Below are positions 1-4,829 of a stretch of 5,065 nucleotides of DNA, piece by piece. The DNA comes from an uncultured Haloferula sp. (GTDB taxonomy: Bacteria; Verrucomicrobiota; Verrucomicrobiae; Verrucomicrobiales; Akkermansiaceae): positions 1 to 5,065 of the forward strand of contig CAMLOZ010000311.1 in assembly GCA_946481625.1 (NCBI GenBank), written 5' to 3'. The position numbers were made by a program, and so were the translations under genes. The stretch's first letter is position 1, and every line of letters begins with the position of its first letter. A model generated the notes under the pieces. It saw nothing but the letters and a program-made list of their open reading frames with translations, made no database searches and was not told where the DNA came from.

Positions 1-688
1 GGAGATGGATGACGTTGCCGTGCTGGTCGCCGAGGATCTGCACCTCGATGTGCTTGGCGCGGGAGATGTAGCGTTCGAGGAAAACGGCGGGATTGCCGAA
101 GGCCTTCTCGGCCTCGCTCTGGGCCTCGGCGAGAAGGCCGGCGAGTTGTTCGGGCTTCTCGACCACGCGCATGCCGCGTCCGCCGCCCCCGAAGGCCGCC
201 TTGATGATGAGCGGGAAGCCGATTTCCCTCGCCACCTTCAGGGCCTCGGTTGGATCGGTGATGGGTTCCTCGGTGCCGGGGAGAGTGGGGACATTGAACT
301 TCGCCGCCAATTGCCGCGCGGCGGTCTTGTCGCCCATGCTTTCCAGCAATTCGGGGGAGGGGCCGACGAAGGTCATGCCCTCCCGTGCACAGGCCCGGGC
401 GAAGGCGGCGTTCTCGGACAAGAAGCCGTAGCCGGGGTGCACGAGGGTCACACCCTTGGACTTCGCCAGCGACGCGATCCCGTCGACATCGAGGTAGGCG
501 CCTACCGGTCCCTTGTTCTGGTCGAGCTGGTAGGCCTCGTCCGCTTTGAAGCGGTGGCGCGAGAAGCGGTCCTCCTCGGCGAAGATCGAGACGGTGCGCA
601 GACCGAGTTCGTTGGCGGCGCGGAAAATGCGGATGGCGATTTCACCGCGGTTCGCGGCGAGAAGCTTGTCGGTCTTGGGTTGCGGCAT
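1..688 (-). CDS. pyc: Pyruvate carboxylase, N-terminal biotin carboxylase part (partial, runs off left edge)
   Basis: The 229 visible codons are the start of a biotin carboxylase domain, which uses ATP and bicarbonate to carboxylate biotin; in pyruvate carboxylase the carboxyl group then passes to pyruvate to give oxaloacetate (anaplerosis, cytoplasm). Visible motifs are LAANRGEIAIR (residues 10-20), HPGYGFLSEN (84-93), MGDK with Lys121, the ATP-grasp lysine and glycine loop IIKAAFGGGGRGMR (161-174), and AKHIEVQILGDQHGN (211-225). The segment HRFKADEAY (45-53) followed by GPVGAYLD is typical of pyruvate carboxylase rather than of the separate AccC subunit, which usually has a LADEA-type sequence there. 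The ATG at 688-686 is preceded by an in-frame TAG at 703-701, so the start is secure; an AGGA lies about 10 bases upstream. The family is about 1150 residues, so the carboxyltransferase and biotinyl domains would lie outside the window. That they exist is inferred, and a stand-alone biotin carboxylase is the main alternative. Confidence 0.9.
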   Translation of the reverse strand, partial: MPQPKTDKLLAANRGEIAIRIFRAANELGLRTVSIFAEEDRFSRHRFKADEAYQLDQNKGPVGAYLDVDGIASLAKSKGVTLVHPGYGFLSENAAFARACAREGMTFVGPSPELLESMGDKTAARQLAAKFNVPTLPGTEEPITDPTEALKVAREIGFPLIIKAAFGGGGRGMRVVEKPEQLAGLLAEAQSEAEKAFGNPAVFLERYISRAKHIEVQILGDQHGNVIHL

Positions 689-797
689 GCGGGGCAGTTC
701 CTAAGGGAACGCCGCCGAATCGGCCAAGGGGAAAGGTGGCAGCAGGCCTTTCCTTAAGGTCGCCTGAAAACTCCCGAAGAAAATTTCCCGAAAAGTC

Positions 798-826
798 TTG
801 ACGGGGCGGCTGGTCGCTGGTAATCC
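798..826 (+). promoter_or_regulatory. Possible sigma-70-type promoter, plus strand
   Basis: TTGACG (798-803) matches the -35 consensus at five of six positions. It is followed at the optimal 17-base spacing by TAATCC (821-826), a weak -10 preceded by TG in the extended -10 position. No plus-strand protein gene follows directly. The predicted transcript would start near 833 and run straight into the inverted repeat at 848-912. The weak -10 keeps confidence low. Confidence 0.3.
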
Positions 827-847
827 TTCGGCGTCGCGACAATAGTA

Positions 848-912
848 GGCGGCCCGATTGAAGAGTCTTCCCGGTTTTTGGGTTTTTCCGGAGGCTAATC
901 GATCGGGCCGCT
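848..912 (+). ncRNA. Long hairpin, possible small RNA or structured leader element
   Basis: GCGGCCCGAT at 849-858 and ATCGGGCCGC at 902-911 are perfect inverted repeats. The stem extends with two G-U pairs and two further Watson-Crick pairs to about 14 bp (848-861 with 899-912). The loop contains a second CCGG/CCGG pairing (871-874 with 888-891) around two T5 runs. On the plus strand the stem is followed by TTCATTTTT (912-920), which suits an intrinsic terminator, and a promoter-like pair lies upstream at 798-826. Read that way it would be a transcript of about 85-90 bases. On the minus strand the same element would be a structured part of the pyc leader, without a T-run. I do not recognise a known RNA family. 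The pairing is seen directly; function and strand are inferred. Confidence 0.35.
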
Positions 913-983
913 TCATTTTTGCCCTGATGGACGAATTGTCCTCCTTGCAAGCCTCGGAGGGAGGGATGTTCTGGAGAGCCGAC

Positions 984-1002
984 AGAAGTCGCCGAGACTT
1001 CT
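984..1002 (-). terminator. Hairpin directly after the IF-1-like gene, weak terminator candidate
   Basis: On the minus strand a perfect 7-bp stem AGAAGTC / GACTTCT with a 5-base loop TCGGC starts at the base right after the TGA stop (1005-1003). It is not followed by a T-run (the next bases are GTCGGCTCTCC), so it fits a factor-dependent end, an mRNA 3'-end stabiliser or a partial attenuator better than a strong intrinsic terminator. Transcription could continue towards pyc. Confidence 0.3.
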
Positions 1003-1245
1003 TCAGGGTCCAATCCGTACCACTGCGGAGATCCGCGCGCGGTCGAGATCGAAGGGGCTGAGTTCGAGGATCACCACGGTTTCGTCCGGCAGTTCGGGCG
1101 GGGCGGCGGCGAGTTCCTTCGAGAGGTGGCAGATCACGCGCTTGCCGTTGGGTAGGGAGGCCTCGTGCAGGCCGTTTTCGAGCTTTCTAAGAATCACCCC
1201 GCGGGTTCGCAGGCAATCGTCGTGGGGCGCACCGGGACTTCTCAT
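1003..1245 (-). CDS. Divergent translation initiation factor IF-1-like protein (S1/OB fold)
   Basis: The 80-residue product resembles IF-1, the small OB-fold protein that binds the ribosomal A site of the 30S subunit during initiation. The order of features fits: a first strand with GVILRKLENGLHEASLPNG (16-34), where IF-1 has G.V...L.N..F.V.L.NG; then KRVICHLSKEL (35-45), where IF-1 has V.AHISGK; and finally LELSPFDLDRARI (60-72), matching the IF-1 ending VELTPYDL..GRI. The usual basic stretch before the last strands (R..IRIL.GD) is replaced by AAAPPELPDETVVI, so this is not a standard InfA and may be a paralogue. Residues 1-15 have no counterpart in IF-1. An in-frame TGA lies upstream, near 1269-1267, and the ATG at 1245 has a C-rich upstream region without a Shine-Dalgarno; a GTG at codon 17 is a possible but less attractive start because it cuts into the first strand. 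It lies upstream of pyc on the same strand, 314 bases away. Other small S1/OB-fold RNA-binding proteins are the alternative. Confidence 0.72.
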   Translation of the reverse strand: MRSPGAPHDDCLRTRGVILRKLENGLHEASLPNGKRVICHLSKELAAAPPELPDETVVILELSPFDLDRARISAVVRIGP

Positions 1246-1275
1246 GGGGAACGGGGGGAGAGGCAGTCATGGCGG

Positions 1276-1305
1276 GTGGCCATTTGCAAGCACGGTCAAG
1301 GCCAC
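1276..1305. repeat. Short inverted repeat just upstream of the lipoprotein promoter
   Basis: GTGGCC (1276-1281) and GGCCAC (1300-1305) form a 6-bp inverted repeat with 18 bases between them. It ends three bases before the -35 element of the promoter at 1309-1335, in the divergent region between the IF-1-like gene and the lipoprotein gene. The position would suit an operator, but a 6-bp repeat is expected by chance in GC-rich DNA. Confidence 0.15.
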
Positions 1306-1308
1306 GGC

Positions 1309-1335
1309 TTGACGCGGGGAGGGCGCTGCTACAAT
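1309..1335 (+). promoter_or_regulatory. Sigma-70-type promoter for the lipoprotein gene
   Basis: TTGACG (1309-1314) and TACAAT (1330-1335) each match the consensus at five of six positions. The spacer is 15 bases, slightly short of the preferred 16-18. The predicted start point near 1342 gives an untranslated leader of roughly 50 bases before the ATG at 1395. This is the best promoter in the window. Because no clear promoter is visible between 1839 and 1918, it could also feed tyrA and the genes behind it by read-through of the hairpin at 1870-1900; that is inference. Confidence 0.6.
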
Positions 1336-1394
1336 CTTCCTTCGCTTTCCGCGGCCTCCGGTCAGGTCCGGTTGCGGAGCCTATCCCTAGCACC

Positions 1395-1838
1395 ATGAAG
1401 CTCCGATTGATTCTCCCGGCCTCCGCCGCCTTGTTCCTGGCGGCTTCCTGCACCCCTTACGTCGAGCCGCCGCCGCAGGCACCGGTCGATCCCGCGGTGA
1501 ACAAGCAGACCGAGGAAGAGAAGCAGAAGATCGCGGAGCAACGCGAAAAGAAGAAGAAGGAAGCCGAGGAACTGGCTGCCAAGGAGAAGCAATCCGAGGG
1601 CCAGCAGGCCGCGCAGGACACGCCGCCCGGCAATCCGGATGCGGACAAGACCCCCGCGAAGAAGCCGGAAGAGGCCAAGGCCGAGATCCGCGTGGCGAAG
1701 CCAGTCCCCGGCAAGCCCGGGTTCGTCTTCAGCCCCTTCAACAACAAGATCATCGACGTGAAGGGAATTCCGAGCGGTCGCCTGGTGGCGGATCCGACCT
1801 ATCCGGCGTCGGAGAAGAAGCATTTCCGGGTTCCCTGA
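1395..1838 (+). CDS. Predicted small lipoprotein with Lys/Glu-rich helix and C-terminal module, function unknown
   Basis: The 147-residue product starts with a basic n-region and hydrophobic core (MKLRLILPASAALFLAASC, 1-19), ending in a relaxed lipobox with Cys19 as the likely lipidation site, so it is probably exported and membrane anchored. Residues 20-34 are proline rich. Residues 38-70 are strongly charged (EEEKQKIAEQREKKKKEAEE) and probably form an extended helix or coiled coil. Residues 71-95 are a Pro/Ala/Lys linker. The last 44 residues (from PVPGKPGFVFSPF to HFRVP) are less biased and look like a compact conserved module; I recall similar endings in verrucomicrobial hypothetical proteins but cannot verify that here. 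The reading frame is open back to 1269, but the ATG at 1395 begins exactly at a good signal peptide and lies about 50 bases after a promoter. GGAG at 1376-1379 is rather far away (15 bases). A link to the cell envelope is inferred from the signal peptide only. Confidence 0.85.
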   Translation: MKLRLILPASAALFLAASCTPYVEPPPQAPVDPAVNKQTEEEKQKIAEQREKKKKEAEELAAKEKQSEGQQAAQDTPPGNPDADKTPAKKPEEAKAEIRVAKPVPGKPGFVFSPFNNKIIDVKGIPSGRLVADPTYPASEKKHFRVP

Positions 1839-1869
1839 GATCGCCGCGATTCCGCACCATTTGATTTCG

Positions 1870-1900
1870 AGGAGCCGGTCCCGGACAGGGTCCGGCTCCT
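1870..1900 (+). terminator. Strong GC-rich hairpin between the lipoprotein gene and tyrA
   Basis: GGAGCCGG (1871-1878) pairs perfectly with CCGGCTCC (1892-1899), and an A-T pair (1870/1900) extends the stem outwards. After one T-T mismatch three further C-G pairs follow inside, leaving the 5-base loop GGACA. The stem is followed by TTCATTCCC, a poor T-run, so termination may be partial. It lies 31 bases after the lipoprotein stop and ends 18 bases before the tyrA start, where it could act as terminator of the lipoprotein gene or as an attenuator for the tyrA operon. Confidence 0.6.
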
Positions 1901-1918
1901 TCATTCCCGGAGACCGAC

Positions 1919-2791
1919 ATGGATTTCAGCAAGGTGGCCGTTCTCGGCGGCGGGCTCCTCGGGGGCTCGCTCGCGCTGGCCTTGAGGGAGCGCTTCCCGG
2001 ATCTCCCGGTGGCGCTGTGGGCGCGGCGCGCGGCGACTGTGGACACCGCACGCGAGCGGGGAATCCCCGGAGCCACCGAACAACTTGCTGCGGCGCTCGA
2101 AGGTGCGGACCTGGTGGTTCTTTCCACCCCGGTGGGGGCGATGGCCACAGTGCTGCTGGCCGCGCAATCGGCGGGGCTTTCGTCGGAAGCTCTGATCACG
2201 GACGTCGGCAGCGTGAAGGTTGCGCCCCACCGTTGCCTGCGGCCGATCCTCGAACGCTCCAACGGCCGCTTCATCGGGAGCCATCCGATGGCGGGCTCCG
2301 AGCTGACCGGGATCGGGGCGGCGGAGGCTTCGCTTTTCGAGGGTGCGGCCTGCCTCCTGACCGATGACGAGCAGGTGGGCGACCCTTGGGCGGCCCGGCT
2401 GCAGCGCTTCTGGGAGGCGGCAGGGTGCCGGGTTTCCTGGATGGCGGCAGAAGCTCACGACGCGCTGGTCGCCCGGATCAGCCACTTCCCGCATCTCATG
2501 GCCGCTGCGGCGGCCAAGGTCGCGCTGGAGAATCCCGCCGACGGGCAGTTCGGGGGCGGGGGACTGCGCGATACCACCCGCGTCGCGGGTGGCGATCCCG
2601 CGATGTGGGCGGAGATCGTGACCGAGAACCGCGATGCCCTCCGCGGCGTCTTGAGTCATGGCATCAAGGAGATGAGTGAAATGCTTGCCATGCTGGAAGC
2701 GGGCGAGCAAGAAGCCCTGCGCCGCTGGTTGGAGGACGCGAAACAAGCCCGGGACGCCTCCCTCACCGCCGCCAGAAACGATTTTCCATGA
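1919..2791 (+). CDS. tyrA: Prephenate (or arogenate) dehydrogenase, single-domain TyrA
   Basis: The enzyme oxidatively decarboxylates prephenate to 4-hydroxyphenylpyruvate, or arogenate to tyrosine, in tyrosine synthesis. The N-terminal Rossmann fold has the dinucleotide motif VLGGGLLGGS (8-17), then LSTPVGAM (68-75) and TDVGSVK (94-100). The active-site block GSHPMAGSELTG (120-131) holds the conserved catalytic histidine, His122. The helical C-terminal domain carries ISHFPHLMA (187-195) and GGGLRDTTRVAGGDPAMW (213-230), whose arginines (Arg217, Arg221) belong to the substrate-binding region of the family. At 290 residues it has neither a C-terminal ACT domain nor a fused chorismate mutase. 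The end of the second beta strand reads ALWARR (32-37) with no acidic residue, which suggests NADP rather than NAD use. A GGAGA (1909-1913) five bases before the ATG supports the start. Its stop overlaps the aroA start by four bases (ATGA). Substrate choice cannot be decided from sequence alone. Confidence 0.95.
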   Translation: MDFSKVAVLGGGLLGGSLALALRERFPDLPVALWARRAATVDTARERGIPGATEQLAAALEGADLVVLSTPVGAMATVLLAAQSAGLSSEALITDVGSVKVAPHRCLRPILERSNGRFIGSHPMAGSELTGIGAAEASLFEGAACLLTDDEQVGDPWAARLQRFWEAAGCRVSWMAAEAHDALVARISHFPHLMAAAAAKVALENPADGQFGGGGLRDTTRVAGGDPAMWAEIVTENRDALRGVLSHGIKEMSEMLAMLEAGEQEALRRWLEDAKQARDASLTAARNDFP

Positions 2792-4146
2792 GCGAGTTCC
2801 GAGTCCGATCGATTCAGAAGCTGGATGCCGCCTTCCCGGTGCCCGGCGACAAGAGCATGTCCCACCGCGCGGCGATGATCGCCGGTCTGGCCGACGGGAT
2901 TTCGACGGTCCGCAATTTCCTGCCGAGCGAGGATTGCCTTAACACGCTGGGCGCGATGATGGCCTGCGGCGTGGAGGTCGAGGTGCTGGAGGAGATGCCG
3001 GGATTCGGCCCGACATCGATGCGGATCCATGGCCGCAAGATGCAGCTTTCCGCTCCGGCCAAGCCGATCGATTGCGGGAATTCCGGCACCGGCATGCGTC
3101 TGCTGGCGGGGCTTTTCGCGGGCCAGCCGTTCGACTGCGAACTCTTCGGAGATGAATCGTTGTCCGGCCGGCCGATGGGGCGCATCACCGATCCGCTCGG
3201 GAAGATGGGGGCGAAGATCGACTGCCTAGGCGAGAAGCCGGGCTGCGCGCCGCTGAAGATCCACGGCACGAAGCTCCAGCCGATCCGCTATGAGTTGCCC
3301 GTCGCGAGTGCGCAGGTGAAGAGCGCGGTGCTTCTGGCCGGGATGTTTTGCGAGGGCACGACGACCGCGGTGCAGCCTGCCGATACCCGCGACCACACCG
3401 AGCGGATGCTCGAGTCCTTCGGCGTGAAGGTGCAGACTGAAGGCCAGGCGATTTCCATCGAGGGCGGACAAGTCCCGCAGGCCCGCGACTTCCGCGTGCC
3501 GGGAGACATTTCGAGTGCCGCCTTCTGGGTGGTGGCCGCAGCGGCGCTGCCGGGCTCGCGCCTGGTGATCAAGAACGTCGGCCTGAATCCCACCCGTACC
3601 GCGGTGCTCGACGTGATCGAGCGCATGGGCGCGAAGATCACCCGCACCGTGCTGTCCAGCGACGACGGGGAACCGATTGGCGATGTCGAGATCCGTGGGG
3701 GCAAGCTCGTCGGGACTGAACTGCTCAAGGTGGAAATTCCCAACCTGATCGACGAGATTCCGGTAATTGCCGTTGCTGCATCACTCGCTGAGGGTAAGAC
3801 AGTTATAAGAAATGCGAAGGAGCTCCGGGTCAAGGAGACCGACCGGATTACCACGGTGGTCAACAACCTGCGCGCGATGGGCGGGCAAGTGGAGGAGTTC
3901 GAGGACGGGATGGAGATCACCGGCGGCCATCCGCTTCATGCCGCCACGGTGGAAAGCCACGGCGACCACCGCATTGCCATGGCCTTCGCGATCGCCGGGC
4001 TGTTCGCCGAGGGCGAGACGGTGGTGCGCAACACCGCCTGCGTGAACACCTCCTATCCCGGCTTCGCCAAGCAACTCGCGGCGGTGCTCGCCGGGAGCAA
4101 GTCGGAGGCCGACTACGATCTTCCCACCGTTCCGGTCGCTCCATGA
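2788..4146 (+). CDS. aroA: 3-phosphoshikimate 1-carboxyvinyltransferase (EPSP synthase), class II type
   Basis: The enzyme transfers the enolpyruvyl group of phosphoenolpyruvate to shikimate 3-phosphate, the sixth step of the shikimate pathway. The 452 residues show the substrate-binding PGDKSMSHR (19-27, Lys22), the phosphoenolpyruvate loop CGNSGTGMRLLAG (96-108), GRPMGR (127-132), and SAQVKSA (174-180). They also show RDHTE (201-205), NPTR (267-270), NLIDEIPVIA (319-328) with the catalytic acid Asp322, RVKETDR (347-353, Lys349, Glu350, Arg353) and HGDHRIAMAF (391-400). The four class II signatures GDKS, SAQ.K, R.H.E and N.TR are all present. At the position linked to glyphosate tolerance (Ala100 in the CP4 enzyme, Gly96 in E. 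coli) this protein has Gly100, and it has Leu105 where class I enzymes have proline. Start and stop overlap the neighbours by four bases each, and there is no clear Shine-Dalgarno, so translation is probably coupled. Codons around 3773-3816 are unlike the rest of the gene. Confidence 0.97.
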   Translation: MSEFRVRSIQKLDAAFPVPGDKSMSHRAAMIAGLADGISTVRNFLPSEDCLNTLGAMMACGVEVEVLEEMPGFGPTSMRIHGRKMQLSAPAKPIDCGNSGTGMRLLAGLFAGQPFDCELFGDESLSGRPMGRITDPLGKMGAKIDCLGEKPGCAPLKIHGTKLQPIRYELPVASAQVKSAVLLAGMFCEGTTTAVQPADTRDHTERMLESFGVKVQTEGQAISIEGGQVPQARDFRVPGDISSAAFWVVAAAALPGSRLVIKNVGLNPTRTAVLDVIERMGAKITRTVLSSDDGEPIGDVEIRGGKLVGTELLKVEIPNLIDEIPVIAVAASLAEGKTVIRNAKELRVKETDRITTVVNNLRAMGGQVEEFEDGMEITGGHPLHAATVESHGDHRIAMAFAIAGLFAEGETVVRNTACVNTSYPGFAKQLAAVLAGSKSEADYDLPTVPVAP

Positions 4147-4817
4147 TCCTGCATCGCGCCATCGCCATCGACGGACCTGCCGCTTCCGGCAAGAGCACGC
4201 TCGCGCGCATTCTTTCGAAGCGCCTCGGGCTGATCATGGTGAATTCCGGAGCCATGTATCGCGCCGTGACCTGGAAGGTGCTCCAGCAGGGCATCGATCC
4301 CCACGACCGCGCCGCGGTCATCGAAGCCCTCCGCAACATGGAGGTGGAATGCGGCGTGGACGGCCTTTCCTCGACCGTGCGGATCGATGGCGTGGATCCC
4401 GGTGATGAACTGCGGAGCGAGGAAGTGAACGCCAGCGTGTCCGCGGTTGCCGCCGTGCCGGAGGTCCGCGAATGTCTGGTTTCGCTCCAGCGCGACTACC
4501 TCAAGCTTGGCGACGTGGTAATGGAAGGACGCGACATCGGCTCGGTGGTTTTCCCGGAAACGCCTTACAAGATCTACATGGATGCCGATCCCAACGTGCG
4601 CGAGGCGCGCCGCGAGGAGATCGGGGAGGTGGATTCGGTGGCCGCCCGCGACCATGCGGACAGCCGCCGCGAGACCGCGCCGCTGAAGATCGCGGAGGGC
4701 GCTGCCATTCTCGACACCTCCGGTCATACCATCGAAACCGGCGTGAAGGCTGCTTTGGACATTCTCGCGAGCCAAGGATTCCCGATCCCGCCGGACGGGG
4801 AGGAACCGGGGCTCTAA
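4143..4817 (+). CDS. cmk: Cytidylate kinase (CMP/dCMP kinase)
   Basis: The enzyme phosphorylates CMP and dCMP with ATP, recycling nucleotides from RNA and lipid turnover. The P-loop is GPAASGKST (11-19), followed by NSGAMYRAVTW (34-44) for monophosphate binding. The NMP-binding insert includes LRSEEVNASVSAVAAVPEVRE (90-110), and MEGRDIGSVVFP (127-138) has Arg130 and Asp131 at the CMP-contact positions. The LID/ATP-binding region RDHADSRRETAPLK (169-182) ends the core, followed by ILDTSG (189-194). The stretch between ARR (155-157) and ARD (168-170) is about ten residues shorter than in the E. coli enzyme. The 224-residue total is still near the usual length because of a proline-rich tail (SQGFPIPPDGEEPGL). 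It overlaps aroA by four bases (ATGA) and lacks its own Shine-Dalgarno. The aroA-cmk pairing is common in bacteria, where rpsA often follows; here an acyltransferase follows instead. Confidence 0.96.
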   Translation: MILHRAIAIDGPAASGKSTLARILSKRLGLIMVNSGAMYRAVTWKVLQQGIDPHDRAAVIEALRNMEVECGVDGLSSTVRIDGVDPGDELRSEEVNASVSAVAAVPEVRECLVSLQRDYLKLGDVVMEGRDIGSVVFPETPYKIYMDADPNVREARREEIGEVDSVAARDHADSRRETAPLKIAEGAAILDTSGHTIETGVKAALDILASQGFPIPPDGEEPGL

Positions 4818-4829
4818 CAAACGACGGAC

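Larger units (their letters stand above)
689..1002. other. Intergenic region between pyc and the IF-1-like gene, no convincing gene
   Basis: These 314 bases hold no ORF with recognisable protein character on either strand. Minus-strand ORFs overlapping it (for example 701-916, which shares the pyc frame and ends at the TAG 12 bases before the pyc ATG) have low-complexity Arg/Pro-rich translations and no well-placed ribosome binding site. An AGGAGG on the minus strand (about 939-944) is too far from any ATG to drive initiation. The stretch contains a perfect 10-bp inverted repeat (849-858 with 902-911), a promoter-like pair on the plus strand (798-826) and a small hairpin next to the upstream gene (984-1002). 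It is probably the leader of pyc and/or the site of a small RNA. No convincing minus-strand promoter for pyc was found. Confidence 0.6.

Noticed and set aside
5..757. 250-codon plus-strand ORF
   Set aside because: It is the antisense shadow of the clearly recognised pyruvate carboxylase start; its Gly/Leu/Glu-rich translation matches no family.
701..916. 71-codon minus-strand ORF in the same frame as pyc, ending at TAG 12 bases before the pyc ATG, as an upstream small gene or pyc extension
   Set aside because: The TAG separates it from pyc, the translation is Arg/Pro rich without recognisable character, the strong AGGAGG upstream is about 25 bases from the ATG, and a structured inverted repeat runs through it.
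642..1013. 123-codon minus-strand ORF
   Set aside because: It overlaps the start of pyc in another frame and the end of the IF-1-like gene, and its composition is that of an unread GC-rich frame.
1292..1299. TTGACC on the minus strand as -35 of a promoter for the IF-1-like gene
   Set aside because: At 16-18 bases downstream there is only GC-rich sequence (CCCGCC) and no -10-like hexamer.
1269..1394. 42-residue N-terminal extension of the lipoprotein from an ATG at 1269
   Set aside because: It would place the -35 and -10 of the promoter inside the gene and bury a clean signal peptide that begins at 1395.
1901..2746. 281-codon minus-strand ORF across tyrA, and similar long antisense ORFs across aroA and cmk (for example 4113-4997)
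   Set aside because: Long antisense frames are expected opposite GC-rich genes; the plus-strand products carry full family motifs, the antisense ones none.
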